A stretch of 64,000 nucleotides of DNA from Streptomyces sp. BHT-5-2 (GCF_019774615.1 NZ_CP081496.1:1550001-1614000); one strand, 5' to 3'. Shown: positions 1-10,210, counted from the stretch's first letter. The notes: generated by a model not told the origin, from the sequence alone. Numbers and translations: made by a program.

Positions 1-179
1 ACGGGGCCGAGCCGGCGCCGGTGCCCGGTCAGCGGAACCGCGCGGGGGACACCGTGGCCGCGGAGCTCAACGGGGAGTTCCTCGACCGGGTCGAGCGGGT
101 GCTGGCGCGTGCCCGGCCGCGCGGCCCCGCCGAGGACGCCCCGGAGTTCCGCGGCTGGTTCGACCGGCGCGACGGCTGA
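1..179 (+). CDS. 3' end of an unidentified gene
   Basis: An open frame enters from the left edge (first complete codon at position 3) and ends at TGA 177-179, giving the last 58 residues of a protein. The tail is charged, with a stretch rich in Arg and Glu (LDRVERVLARARPRG) that could form an amphipathic helix. I do not recognise the family. Codon third positions are GC-rich as in the neighbours, so it is probably a genuine gene end. It converges with the Nudix gene, leaving 11 bases between the stops. Confidence 0.55.
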   Translation, partial: GAEPAPVPGQRNRAGDTVAAELNGEFLDRVERVLARARPRGPAEDAPEFRGWFDRRDG

Positions 180-190
180 CGCCGGGGCGT

Positions 191-670
191 TCAGCCCAGG
201 TCGGGGGCGTGCATCGCGCGCACGCCCTCGATGTTGCCGTCCAGGTAGTGCCGCAGGGACAGCGGGACGACCTCGACCGAGGCGATCCCGACCCGGGTGA
301 AGGGCACCCGCACGATCTCGTACTCGCCGCACGGCTCCTCGACCTCGGGGCCGTGCCGGCGGGACGGATCCATCGAGTCCAGCCGGCAGACGAAGAAGTG
401 CTGCACCTTGACGCCGTCCACCCCGCCGTCGGTGATGTGCTCGACGGTGTCGACGAAGACCGGCAACACATCGGTGATCTTGGCGCCCAGCTCCTCGTCC
501 AACTCGCGGTGGAGGGCCTCGATGACCGTGGCGTCCGCAGGCTCCACGCCGCCGCCCGGAGTGATCCAGTACGGGGCCCGGCCCGGCTTGGTGCGCTTGA
601 TCAGGACGAGATCCTCTCCGTCGAGCAGGATCGCGCGGGCGGTGCGTTTGACGACTGGCCGTACGGTCAT
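191..670 (-). CDS. Nudix hydrolase
   Basis: 159 aa, the usual size of a single-domain Nudix enzyme. The Nudix box spans residues 39-62 and ends in RELDEELG (55-62), the Mg2+-binding helix; the first Glu expected in the box is replaced by Ala, while the core REUxEExG is intact. The family hydrolyses nucleoside diphosphates linked to another moiety; the substrate cannot be read here. Start ATG at 670 is the first in frame. It is a single gene, converging with the partial upstream gene and lying downstream of the LysR gene on the same strand. Confidence 0.85.
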   Translation of the reverse strand: MTVRPVVKRTARAILLDGEDLVLIKRTKPGRAPYWITPGGGVEPADATVIEALHRELDEELGAKITDVLPVFVDTVEHITDGGVDGVKVQHFFVCRLDSMDPSRRHGPEVEEPCGEYEIVRVPFTRVGIASVEVVPLSLRHYLDGNIEGVRAMHAPDLG

Positions 671-724
671 GGTGGACAGATCCCGCAGTCACGGCCTGGT
701 GAAACCCCTGTCCCAGGGCTCACG

Positions 725-1621
725 TCACCAGCCCGCCGCGGTGCGCAGCAGCCACTCGTGGGCCCGTGCGATGTGCGGCAGCCCCAGCGTCCCGGTCCGC
801 ACGGCCAGGAAGTAGGTGCGCAGCGGGGGCACCGGCGGATCGAGCAGGGCGACGACCGCGCCGCGCTCCAACGCTTCGGTGCACAGGTAGCGGGGCAGCA
901 CGGCCAGTCCCGCGCCCGCCGTGACGCAGGACAGCACCGCCCGCAGATCGCCGGTGACGACCGTGGCGGAGGCGGCGGGCTTGGCGTCGAAGACGGCGGC
1001 CCAGTAGCGGGCGATCAACGGCAGGCTCTCGTGGACCTCGACCAGCGGGACCGGGTCGAGGACCCGGACCCCGCGGTCCTGGAGGGTGCCGGGGCCGCCC
1101 AGCCGGGCCAGCCAGTGGGGCGCGGCGACCAGTACGTGTTCCTCGTCGCACAGCGGGGTGGCGGTGAGCAGCCCGCCGCGCGGCCGGGTGGTGGTGACGG
1201 TCAGGTCGTGGTGGCCGGCGGCCAGGCCGTTCAGCAACTCGTCGGCGTCGCCGAAGGCGGTGCGTATGGTCAGGCCCTGGGTGATCAGCGGGCTCAGCGC
1301 GGGTAAGGCGCGCTCGGCGGTGAACTCCGGGGGGCCGCCGAGATGGAGCGTGCGGGTCGGGGAGTCCTGGTCCAGGCCGGCCTCGGTGATCTCGGTGAGG
1401 GCGTCGAGATGGGGTGCGACCTTGTGGGCGAGCTCGTCGCCGAAGGTGGTGGCGGTGACGCCGCGGGCGCAGCGGACGAAGAGGGGGCGGCCCAACCGGC
1501 GTTCCAGCGTGCGTATCTGGCTGGTCACCGCGGGCTGGGAGAGCCCGAGCAGCGCCGCGGCCCGGGTGAACGATCCGGCCCGGTGGACCGTGACGAAGGT
1601 ACGCAGCAGCGCCAGATCCAT
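725..1621 (-). CDS. LysR family transcriptional regulator
   Basis: 298 aa, normal LysR length. Residues 1-60 form the winged helix-turn-helix (start MDLALLRTF; SFTRAAALLGLSQPAVTSQI is the recognition region), followed by the effector-binding domain. An in-frame ATG at 1723 exists, but ATG 1621 gives the canonical LysR N-terminus. The gap to the next gene holds an AT-rich stretch at 1663-1681 that could carry the promoter and a T-N11-A autoregulatory site. The regulated gene is unknown; no divergent partner is adjacent. Confidence 0.88.
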   Translation of the reverse strand: MDLALLRTFVTVHRAGSFTRAAALLGLSQPAVTSQIRTLERRLGRPLFVRCARGVTATTFGDELAHKVAPHLDALTEITEAGLDQDSPTRTLHLGGPPEFTAERALPALSPLITQGLTIRTAFGDADELLNGLAAGHHDLTVTTTRPRGGLLTATPLCDEEHVLVAAPHWLARLGGPGTLQDRGVRVLDPVPLVEVHESLPLIARYWAAVFDAKPAASATVVTGDLRAVLSCVTAGAGLAVLPRYLCTEALERGAVVALLDPPVPPLRTYFLAVRTGTLGLPHIARAHEWLLRTAAGW

Positions 1622-1744
1622 TGCGTACCTCCTGCGGCCCCTCGGAAGCCTGGTCGCGGGCCAACTATAAATTTGTCGATAGGGCTGTGTCGCTAGCGTG
1701 ATTGGACACTGACGCTGAGTCAACTAGCCTTGTTGAAGCGGTTC

Positions 1745-1758
1745 GTTTCACGTGAAAC
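1745..1758. promoter_or_regulatory. parS: parS site (ParB-binding palindrome) with adjacent half-site
   Basis: Perfect 14-bp palindrome GTTTCACGTGAAAC, the Streptomyces parS consensus that loads ParB for chromosome segregation. The right arm plus following bases (GTGAAACATCCGG, 1752-1764) recurs as a direct repeat at 1768-1780, giving an extra half-site. It lies in the gap between the LysR gene and the lyase operon terminator. Confidence 0.9.
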
Positions 1759-1800
1759 ATCCGGTCTGTGAAACATCCGGACCGGGCTCACGGGAACCGC

Positions 1801-1839
1801 CGGCCGGCAGGGTGACGAGGGGGGATACCCTGCCGGCCG
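1801..1839. terminator. Strong intergenic hairpin terminator
   Basis: Perfect 13-bp GC-rich stem (1801-1813 with 1827-1839) and a 13-nt loop, followed on the + strand by a short T run. It sits 36 bases beyond the stop of the lyase gene (minus strand) and probably ends the holin-ptpA-lyase transcripts. Confidence 0.75.
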
Positions 1840-1875
1840 TTTCCGCGCCGTGGAGACGTCGCACACGGCCGGGAT

Positions 1876-3000
1876 CTAGGGCTTCGCCGCGTCCAGCGCG
1901 CGCAGGACATCGGCGATCAGATCCGCCGGCTCCTCGACGCCGACGGAGAAGCGGATGAAGCCCTCCGGCACGTCGTCGCCGCCCCAGCGGGCGCGCCGCT
2001 CGGCGGTGGACCGCACGCCGCCGAAGCTGGTGGCGTCGTCCACCAACGTCAGCGCGGCCAGGAACCGCTCCGCGTACGCCTTGTCCGGGAGGACGAAGGA
2101 CACCACACAGCCGAAGCGGCCGGGGCGCATCTGCCGGACGGCGAGCGCATGCGACGGGTCCGACGGCAGGCCGGGATGGCGCAGCCCGGTCACCTCGGGG
2201 CGCTCGGCCAGCGCGGTGGCCAGCGCCAGTGCCCCCTCCGCCTGCTGGCGGACGCGCAGTGCCAGGGTGGCCAGCGAACGGTGGGCGAGCCAGCTCTCCA
2301 TGGGGCCGGGGATCGCGCCGACCGTCTTGCGCCACAGCCGGACGCCGTCGGCCAGCACCGCGTCCCGGGTGGTGGCGTAGCCCAGCAGGACATCGCCGTG
2401 GCCGGTCAGCGCCTTGGTGCCGCTGGCGACCGAGAAGTCCGCGCCCAGGTCCAGCGGGCGCTGGCCGAGCGGGGTGGCGAGGGTGTTGTCCACGGCGACC
2501 AGCGCACCCCGGGCATGTGCCGCGTCGGCCAGCCGCCGGATGTCGCAGACGTCGAGGCCCGGGTTGGAGGGCGACTCGATCCACAGCATCCGGGCGCCGT
2601 CGAGGACGCCCGACTGGGCGTCGCGGGCCGTGGGCGCCGCGCGGACCTCGATGCCGTAGCTCTCCAGCCGGGTGCGGACGGCGGGCAGCAGCTGATAGCC
2701 GTCGTTCGGCAGCACCACCGCGTCGCCGGCGCGCAGTTGGGAGAAGAGCACGGCGGAGATGGCCGCCATCCCGGAGGCGAAGGCGACGGTGTGCGCGGGC
2801 TCGTCCGGTGACTCCAGCTCGCCGATGGCGGCTTCCAGCCGGGTCCAGGTGGGGTTGGTGTCGCGGCCGTAGGTGTACGGGCCGGTGGCCTCGCCGGGGA
2901 GGTGGTAGTGGGCGGCGAAGACCGGTCCGGGGAGGGCCGGTTCGTGGGCTTCCGGTTCCGGCAGCCCGGCCCGCACCGCACGGGTGCCATCGCCGGTCAT
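1876..3000 (-). CDS. Cys/Met metabolism PLP enzyme (cystathionine gamma-lyase/synthase family)
   Basis: 374 aa. Motifs of the Cys/Met-metabolism PLP family: YTYGRDTNPT (42-51), SGM (77-79), the phosphate-binding and Asp region around DNT (171-173), and PLP lysine K196 in SGTKALTGHGD. The family catalyses transsulfuration (cystathionine cleavage or formation); sequence alone does not separate lyase from synthase, though in Streptomyces this locus is annotated as cystathionine gamma-lyase. Start ATG 3000 overlaps the ptpA stop as ATGA, so translation is probably coupled. Confidence 0.88.
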   Translation of the reverse strand: MTGDGTRAVRAGLPEPEAHEPALPGPVFAAHYHLPGEATGPYTYGRDTNPTWTRLEAAIGELESPDEPAHTVAFASGMAAISAVLFSQLRAGDAVVLPNDGYQLLPAVRTRLESYGIEVRAAPTARDAQSGVLDGARMLWIESPSNPGLDVCDIRRLADAAHARGALVAVDNTLATPLGQRPLDLGADFSVASGTKALTGHGDVLLGYATTRDAVLADGVRLWRKTVGAIPGPMESWLAHRSLATLALRVRQQAEGALALATALAERPEVTGLRHPGLPSDPSHALAVRQMRPGRFGCVVSFVLPDKAYAERFLAALTLVDDATSFGGVRSTAERRARWGGDDVPEGFIRFSVGVEEPADLIADVLRALDAAKP

Positions 3001-3563
3001 GCGCTCTCCTTGTGGTGGGGGCGGTGCAGGCCCGGCCGGGGTTCGGCGGGGCCGGGCGCGTCGGAGGTGACCTCGGCGCGGACCGCTTCCAGGAGGCCGT
3101 CGCAGGCCGCCTCGATCATCTCCAGGCATTCCTCGAAGCCGGCGAATCCGCCGTAGTACGGGTCCGGGACATCGAGCCCGGTGGGGTCCGCGGCCGGTCC
3201 GGTGGCGCAGTTGTACGCGCGCAGCAGCCGGACCTTGGCGGCGTCCTCGGGCGTCGGGGCCAGCCGGCGGAGTTCGCGCAGATGGCCCGCGTCGAGCGCG
3301 ACGACCAGGTCGCGGCGGGCGAACCAGGAGGCGCGGAACTGGCGGGCGGTGTGCGTGGTCGGGTAGCCGCCGGCGCGCAGGACGGCGACGGTGCGGGGGT
3401 CGGCTCCGTCGCCCTCGTGCCAGCCGCCGGTGCCGGCGCTGTCGATCTCGACCAGGGCGTCGAGTCCGTCCTCGGCGATCCGGGCGCGGAAGACGGACTC
3501 GGCCATCGGCGACCGGCATATGTTGCCGGTGCAGACGAAGCAGACGCGGTAGCGGGCGGTCAA
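2997..3563 (-). CDS. ptpA: Low-molecular-weight protein tyrosine phosphatase PtpA
   Basis: 188 aa. The P-loop C11-TGNIC-R17-S18 near the N-terminus and the DPYYGG general-acid loop define LMW-PTPs, which dephosphorylate phosphotyrosine. S. coelicolor PtpA is encoded at the equivalent locus and was linked to secondary metabolism. The only possible start is TTG at 3563, because an in-frame stop lies two codons upstream. It overlaps the lyase start by four bases and follows the holin-like gene after 3 bases, so the three genes form one operon. Confidence 0.92.
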   Translation of the reverse strand: MTARYRVCFVCTGNICRSPMAESVFRARIAEDGLDALVEIDSAGTGGWHEGDGADPRTVAVLRAGGYPTTHTARQFRASWFARRDLVVALDAGHLRELRRLAPTPEDAAKVRLLRAYNCATGPAADPTGLDVPDPYYGGFAGFEECLEMIEAACDGLLEAVRAEVTSDAPGPAEPRPGLHRPHHKESA

Positions 3564-3566
3564 GCG

Positions 3567-3944
3567 TCAGTCCTTGTCGGGAAGGACCATGTGCATCGCC
3601 CAGGAGACGATGGAGATGATCACGCCGCCGACCACTGCCGTCCAGAAGCCGTCCACATGGAAGGCGAGGTCGGCTTTGCCGGCGAGCCAGGAGGTCAGTA
3701 GCAGCATCAGCGCGTTCACGACCAGCGTGATCAGGCCGAGGGTGAGGATGAACAGGGGGAACGAGAGCACCTTGACCACGGGCTTGACCAGGAAGTTCAC
3801 CAGCCCGAAGATCAGCGCGACCAGGATCAGGGTGAGCACCTTGCGGCCGGTGTTCTCACCGGTGAGCGTGATGCCGTTGAGGAGCCAGATGGACACGGCC
3901 AGGGCCGCGGCATTGGCGAGCGTCTTGACCAGGAAATGCTTCAT
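3567..3944 (-). CDS. Phage-holin-4 family membrane protein (PF04020 type)
   Basis: 125 aa, four predicted hydrophobic helices over residues 5-25, 35-50, 55-80 and 97-120. Short four-helix proteins of this kind are annotated as phage holin family 4 but are widespread chromosomal genes with no proven lytic role. ATG 3944 is chosen because the longer open frame upstream has no similarity-like features and overlaps the divergent cupin gene. First gene of the ptpA-lyase operon. Confidence 0.85.
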   Translation of the reverse strand: MKHFLVKTLANAAALAVSIWLLNGITLTGENTGRKVLTLILVALIFGLVNFLVKPVVKVLSFPLFILTLGLITLVVNALMLLLTSWLAGKADLAFHVDGFWTAVVGGVIISIVSWAMHMVLPDKD

Positions 3945-3992
3945 GGTGAGATCGTCGCAGACGACTGGTGACAGGTGAGAGGTGCGAACGGG

Positions 3993-4310
3993 ATGAAGGC
4001 TTTCCGACTGGATGAACTGGAAGCGGAACGGGTCGCGAACGACGGCGCGTACCTGCAGTTCCTTCGCGAACGCACCATGTCGGTGGGGTTGTACGCGCTG
4101 GACGCCGGAAGCGCCGACCCGCAGCAGCCGCACCAGCAGGACGAGGTGTATCTGGTGGTGAGCGGCCGCGGGGCGATCACGGTGGGGACGGAGACGGAGT
4201 CGGTGGCCCGCGGCAGCGTGGTCTACGTGCCCGCCGGGGTGCCCCACAAGTTCCACCACATCAGCGAGGACCTCCGGGTCGTGGTGGTGTTCTCTCCGCC
4301 TGAGAGCTGA
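3993..4310 (+). CDS. Small cupin-domain protein
   Basis: 105 aa single-domain cupin. Motif 1 is seen around PHQQDEVYLVVSG and motif 2 around VPAGVPHKFHH, providing the His/Glu metal ligands of the beta-barrel. Activity is unknown. ATG 3993 is preferred over GTG 3975, whose six extra residues lie outside the fold. Divergent from the holin-like gene with a 48-base gap, so both promoters must lie in or near 3945-3992. Confidence 0.85.
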   Translation: MKAFRLDELEAERVANDGAYLQFLRERTMSVGLYALDAGSADPQQPHQQDEVYLVVSGRGAITVGTETESVARGSVVYVPAGVPHKFHHISEDLRVVVVFSPPES

Positions 4311-4509
4311 GGCCCGACCCCCGGAACCCGTAGGGGTCGGCTCAGGGGCGAGCCCGGGCTGTCGGGCCCCCGCGGCGGTCTTCGGCGGCCTAGCATCGTT
4401 GGTGTACAGGGGAACCGGAGACGCGGCGCGAGGGACGCGAGGCGCGGACGGTGCCACCGGAGCGGCAGAGACCGACAAGAGCGCGACAGACAGAAAGCAG
4501 GGCAGAGCA

Positions 4510-4737
4510 GTGGCTGGTAAGGGGATACTCGCAGGGCTTCCGTGGTGGGTCGTCTGGGTCGTGGTGCCCGTCATCCTGATCGTCGTCTTCGGCGGACTGA
4601 TCGCCAGCGCGGTCGGCTTCCTGATCGGCCTGCTCTTCAAGGTGCTGATCGCGGCGGCCCTGATCGCCGGTGTCATCTATCTCGTGCGCAGGTTCACCGG
4701 TTCCGGCTCCTCGTCCTCGTCGAAGAGCGACTGGTAG
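4510..4737 (+). CDS. DUF5326 family small membrane protein
   Basis: 75 aa: a short N-terminus (MAGKGILAGLPWW), two long hydrophobic segments (about 13-35 and 38-58), and a Ser-rich soluble tail ending SKSDW. I recall this as the actinobacterial DUF5326 family found next to ssgR in Streptomyces; function unknown. GTG 4510 is chosen since upstream codons of the open frame are low complexity and lack hydrophobicity; an AG-rich segment (AAGCAGGGCAGAGCA) lies just upstream. Followed by a terminator. Confidence 0.8.
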   Translation: MAGKGILAGLPWWVVWVVVPVILIVVFGGLIASAVGFLIGLLFKVLIAAALIAGVIYLVRRFTGSGSSSSSKSDW

Positions 4738-4783
4738 GCCGAGTCTCCGACCGACCGGTACTGTCCGATCCGCACCGCCCGTA

Positions 4784-4815
4784 GACGCCCTGCCCCCGCC
4801 CGGGAGCAGGGCGTC
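4784..4815 (+). terminator. Hairpin terminator after the DUF5326 gene
   Basis: Perfect 10-bp stem GACGCCCTGC (4784-4793) with GCAGGGCGTC (4806-4815) around a 12-nt loop, 46 bases past the stop codon. No U-tract, as usual for high-GC actinobacterial terminators. Confidence 0.65.
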
Positions 4816-5187
4816 CGGCGTTCCTCGCCCGGGTCGACACTCCCGTCGCGGGGAGTCGAACGGGGATCGGAAAGCGCCCCCGCCCGGGGTTTTCGCCCCG
4901 TCGGCGTCCGGGACGTTCCGGCTGTTCACCATGAGTGCGAACCTTGCTCCGTATCGTCATCGGGGGCAGGAGGGCGTCAAAGGGCCGATGGCTTCCGGGA
5001 CTTCGGGCTTCCGTTCCGGACCACCCGGGTTACAGTGCCGAGCAGGCGTCTTCCGGATGTTGATGTTCCGGAAAGCAACGGTGATCGGACCGGGCGTCGG
5101 GTGGGACGTTCTGGGAGGCGCGCGGTCGCGGGAGCGGGTCCCGTGGCCGGAGCCGCGGGACCATGGCGCTCGGACCTGGGGGTTGCG
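4816..5187 (+). other. Long leader region before ssgR
   Basis: About 370 bases with no supported gene. It holds a small inverted repeat around 4845-4860 (ACTCCC/GGGAGT) and an AT-richer patch at 4918-4965 that may contain the ssgR promoter. Open frames here are shadows with no domain features. Confidence 0.4.
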
Positions 5188-5964
5188 TTGGCGATCGACA
5201 ACGGCGAATCCGGCTCGCAGCCCACTCTGATCGGTTCCGTCCAGCGGGCCCTGCGGCTCCTGGAGGCGGTGGCCGCCCATGTCGACGGGGCGCCCGCCAA
5301 GCAACTGGCCCGGGAGGCCCGGCTTCCGCTTCCCACCGCCTACCACCTGCTGCGGACGCTGACCCACGAGGGCTATCTGCGCCGGGAGAACGGTGTCTTC
5401 GTGATCGGAGAGGGTGCCGAGTCGATCGGCCGGGCCGGGGCCCGGCGGCGGCAGCGCCGTCAGCTGGCCGACGTACTGGCCATGGCGGGGCGCGAACTGG
5501 GTGCGGCCGTCTACTTCGCCGTCTACCGCGAGGGCGAGGTCGAGGTGGTCGCGATAACCGACGACCCGGCCCGCCCGCCCGTCGAGGAATGGGCCGACTT
5601 CCGCTCCACCGCGCACGCCCACGCCATCGGCCAGTGCCTCCTGGCGCAGCTCGACGAGACTGCCCGCAGGGAACATCTCGCCCGTTATCCGGTGCAGTCG
5701 ATGACTCCCTTCTCGGTGCGTTCCGAGGGAGATCTGCTCCATCGGCTGGCTACGGTGCGTCGCGGACAGGTCGCCTACGATCGTCAGGAATATGCCCTTG
5801 GCACGGTCTGTTCGGCGATCCCCATCCGGGTCGGGTCGGCCGCCGCCACGTTGGCGGTCTCTCTGCCAGCTGAGGAAGTGCATCGATTGCAGGCAGTTAC
5901 GGCTCGACTACGGAAAATGGCGGAGGAGGTACTAACGACACTCGCCTTCTCTATCAGTATCTGA
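5188..5964 (+). CDS. ssgR: IclR-type regulator SsgR
   Basis: 258 aa. N-terminal IclR winged helix (about 10-75, with SVQRALRLLEAVA and LPTAYHLLRTL) and C-terminal effector domain. In S. coelicolor and S. griseus the IclR-type protein upstream of ssgA is SsgR, the activator of ssgA needed for sporulation. The start is uncertain: TTG 5188 gives a normal-length IclR protein with a G-rich stretch 7 bases upstream; longer in-frame starts back to 5035 exist. The assignment rests on family plus the adjacent ssgA. Confidence 0.85.
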   Translation: MAIDNGESGSQPTLIGSVQRALRLLEAVAAHVDGAPAKQLAREARLPLPTAYHLLRTLTHEGYLRRENGVFVIGEGAESIGRAGARRRQRRQLADVLAMAGRELGAAVYFAVYREGEVEVVAITDDPARPPVEEWADFRSTAHAHAIGQCLLAQLDETARREHLARYPVQSMTPFSVRSEGDLLHRLATVRRGQVAYDRQEYALGTVCSAIPIRVGSAAATLAVSLPAEEVHRLQAVTARLRKMAEEVLTTLAFSISI

Positions 5965-6068
5965 AAACTCACTCCTTGTGATCTGCCTGCCTGTGGCCGA
6001 CGATGGCGTCAACAGGGCTTCCGGGGATGATTCCCGGCCATCTCCGATCAAGTGCGGGGCAGCGGTTG

Positions 6069-6491
6069 ATGAACGACACGGTTCAGGCAGAAGTGATCAT
6101 GAGCTTCCTCGTCTCGGAGGAGCTCGCCTTCCGGATTCCGGTGGAGCTGGACTTCGACAGCGCCGACCCCTACGCCGTCCGGCTCACCTTCGATCTTCCC
6201 GGCGATGCGCCCGTGACCTGGGTGTTCGGCCGTGAGCTGCTGCTGGACGGGCTGAGCAGGCCGGCCGGCGAGGGTGACGTCCGGGTCGAGCCGGCCTCCC
6301 CCGACCACCTCAGCGATGTCTACATCAGCCTCCAGGTCGGCCCCGAGCGGGCCCTGTTCCGCGCCAGTGCGCCGCCGCTGATCGCCTTCCTGGACCGCAC
6401 CGACCGGATCGTTCCGCTGGGCAAGGAGGAGGTCTGCGACACCCTGGAGGCCGCGCTGGACCGGATCCTGACGGAGGCCCCGGCCGGCTGA
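6069..6491 (+). CDS. ssgA: Sporulation/cell-division protein SsgA
   Basis: 140 aa, close to the usual SALP size (about 135). Segments MSFLVSEELAFRIPVEL, DPYAVRLTF, LPGDAPVTWVFGREL and LIAFLDRTD are hallmarks of SsgA. SALPs localise to septation sites; SsgA marks places for sporulation septa and hyphal branching, working with SsgB to recruit FtsZ. ATG 6069 gives an N-terminus (MNDTVQAEV) aligned with SsgB-like starts; ATG 6099 (MSFLV) is an alternative. Lies 104 bases after ssgR in the same direction. Confidence 0.93.
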   Translation: MNDTVQAEVIMSFLVSEELAFRIPVELDFDSADPYAVRLTFDLPGDAPVTWVFGRELLLDGLSRPAGEGDVRVEPASPDHLSDVYISLQVGPERALFRASAPPLIAFLDRTDRIVPLGKEEVCDTLEAALDRILTEAPAG

Positions 6492-6696
6492 CCCCGCCGA
6501 CCACCGACGATCGGTCACCGGCCCGATTCACCTCGCACCCGCTCCACCGGCGCCGTCCGCCGGCGCAGGTCGTCCCTGTCCTGCTGCCCCAACGCCCGCT
6601 GTCCGCAGACCACTTCGTCAACCCGGCGCTTCCACGCCCCGGCCCGGGTCCACCGTTTCCTCCGTGCCGCCCGCCGCCCGCCGCCCGCCGACGCGC

Positions 6697-8049
6697 TCAG
6701 CGCTTACGGCGCCGCCCGTGCGCCGCGCGCCGACCTCCTCGTCCGCCGGTGCCGGCCGCCCGCCCCGCCTCGCCCGGCACCGGGCGGTCCGCCGCGACCA
6801 CCAGGGCCGCCAGCAGCGTGGTCACCGGCACCGAGGCGACCAGCCCGATGCTGCCCACGAGCGTGCGGACGATCTCCTCCGCCACCACCTCGCTGCCGGC
6901 CACCGTGGCGACACTGCTCTGTGCGATCGAGAACAGCAGAAGCAGCGGCAGCGCGGCGCCCGCGTAGGCCATGACGAGAGTGTTCACCACGGACGCGATG
7001 TGGTCCCGCCCGATCCGCATCGCCGCGCCGTACAGCTTCCGCCAACCCGCCGTCGGATCGGCCTCCTTGAGCTCCCAGACCGCGGCCGTCTGGGTCACCG
7101 TCACATCGTCGAGTACTCCCAGTGAGCCGATGATGATCCCCGCCAGCAGCAGACCGCGGATCTCGATGTCCGGGTACAGCCCGTGCACCAGGCCGGTGGT
7201 GTCGTCCGTGTTGCCGGTCAGCAGTGCCCAGTCGGTGAACACCGAGCCCAGCAGCCCGATGAGCAGCAGCGAGGCGAGGGTGCCGAGCACCGCCACGGAC
7301 GTACGGGCGGTCAGCCCGTGGCACATGTAGAGGGCGATCAGCATGATCGCGCTGCCGCCGACCACCGCCACCAGCAGCGGATCGGAGCCCTGGAGGATCG
7401 CCGGGAGGATGAAGAGCGTCAGCACCCCGAAGCTGGCCACCAGCGCCACCAGCGCCAGCACCCCGCGCAGTCGTCCGACGATCACCACCGCAAACGCGAA
7501 AATCGCGGCCAGCACCCACATCGGCACGGTGCGGTCGACGTCCGTGACCGCGTACTGCAGGTCCCTGGGCGCCTTGGGGGAGTAGGAGACGACCACGCTC
7601 TGCCCGGTCGTGTACTGCCGCAGGGAGTCCGGTGTCACCACCGTCCGGAAGGTGCGGCCGGCGTTCTTCCCCGTGGTGACCTCGACCGTCGCCTGCTGGC
7701 AGGGCTTGCCCCGGGCCGCTCCCCCGGTCGGCGGCGCACCTCCGGGCGTGGTGGGCTGCGGCTGCTGCTCGGCATGCACCGCCGCGCAGTCCACCTCCTC
7801 GACCTTGACGATCCGGGCCTGCTCCGTGGGCTGGTCGAAGCCCACACCGGACGGCTTGTGCGGTGGTGCGCCACCGGGCCACAGCACGATCAGGCCGACC
7901 GCCACCGCGGTCGCGAACGGGATCAGGACGGCGGCGATGACCTTGCGCAGATGCCGGGAGACGGGCGCGGCCGGCCCATGGCTGTGCGCGTGCGCATGCG
8001 CATGGGAGTGCGCGGGCGCATCGGGAGGCGGGGAGTCGGGAGGGCTCAC
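6697..8049 (-). CDS. YibE/F family membrane protein
   Basis: 450 aa. The N-terminus is strikingly His-rich (HSHAHAHAHSHG, about 14-25), then one membrane helix, an extracytoplasmic segment of about 130 residues, and seven or more further helices. The region from WVLAAIFAFAVVIVGRLRG on, with GSLGVLDDVTVTQ and the Arg-rich end, matches the YibE/F family, of unknown function and sometimes linked to transport. The His cluster might bind metal (inference). Divergent from thiC. The 205 bases between ssgA and this stop hold no gene. Confidence 0.87.
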   Translation of the reverse strand: MSPPDSPPPDAPAHSHAHAHAHSHGPAAPVSRHLRKVIAAVLIPFATAVAVGLIVLWPGGAPPHKPSGVGFDQPTEQARIVKVEEVDCAAVHAEQQPQPTTPGGAPPTGGAARGKPCQQATVEVTTGKNAGRTFRTVVTPDSLRQYTTGQSVVVSYSPKAPRDLQYAVTDVDRTVPMWVLAAIFAFAVVIVGRLRGVLALVALVASFGVLTLFILPAILQGSDPLLVAVVGGSAIMLIALYMCHGLTARTSVAVLGTLASLLLIGLLGSVFTDWALLTGNTDDTTGLVHGLYPDIEIRGLLLAGIIIGSLGVLDDVTVTQTAAVWELKEADPTAGWRKLYGAAMRIGRDHIASVVNTLVMAYAGAALPLLLLFSIAQSSVATVAGSEVVAEEIVRTLVGSIGLVASVPVTTLLAALVVAADRPVPGEAGRAAGTGGRGGRRAAHGRRRKR

Positions 8050-8139
8050 CGCCCGATCATCGCAAGAAGCGCGACAAGCGTGGGCCCCCTGTTCACACCG
8101 CGGCCCCGGCCGCTACCGTGGTGCCACCTTTGCAATCGC

Positions 8140-8269
8140 GGGAGCTCGGAGCACCGGGCTGAGAGGGCGCTGACCTCCGTCCCGGCGGTGTTTCACGTGA
8201 AACACCGCACGACGGAAGCCGCTGCGTCGACCGCCGAACCTGTTACCGGGTAATGCCGGCGTAGGGAGT
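8140..8269 (+). promoter_or_regulatory. TPP riboswitch (THI element) of thiC
   Basis: The conserved aptamer blocks are present: CTGAGAGG (8159-8166), GAACCTG (8236-8242) and GGTAATGCCGGCGTAGGGAG (8249-8268). The variable P3 arm lies between them and carries a stem, CTCCGTC (8175-8181) with GACGGAAG (8211-8218), capped by a 24-nt palindrome. The ribosome-binding GGGAG (8264-8268) is inside the 3' end of the aptamer, 10 bases before the thiC ATG, so thiamine pyrophosphate binding can directly mask translation start. Confidence 0.95.
8185..8208. promoter_or_regulatory. parS: parS palindrome inside the thiC riboswitch
   Basis: A perfect 24-bp palindrome (arms GCGGTGTTTCAC and its complement) whose central 14 bases, 8190-8203, are exactly the parS consensus GTTTCACGTGAAAC. 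In RNA the same sequence folds as a hairpin capping the variable P3 arm of the TPP aptamer. Confidence 0.9.
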
Positions 8270-8272
8270 TGA

Positions 8273-10069
<1,797 letters not shown>

Positions 10070-10085
10070 CGTCGGGCGAGGCCGG

Positions 10086-10128
10086 ACAAGCGCCGCCCGG
10101 GGGCTTTGCTCCCCAGGGCGGCGCTTGT
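10086..10128 (+). terminator. thiC terminator
   Basis: Perfect 13-bp stem (ACAAGCGCCGCCC with its complement) enclosing a second short GGGG/CCCC hairpin, 16 bases after the thiC stop. The stem ends in TTGT on the + strand. Confidence 0.85.
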
Positions 10129-10210
10129 CGTGCGCGTGAGCGACCACCAGGACGTGGTGCAACTACGCGCCACACAGGCTGATGTGAGAAGAATCCAGGA
10201 CGGCGCCGTC

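Noticed and set aside
6697..8049. Treating the His-rich N-terminus of the YibE/F protein as a zinc transporter signature
   Set aside because: The remaining sequence has no CDF or ZIP motifs; the His run may simply be a metal-binding tail.
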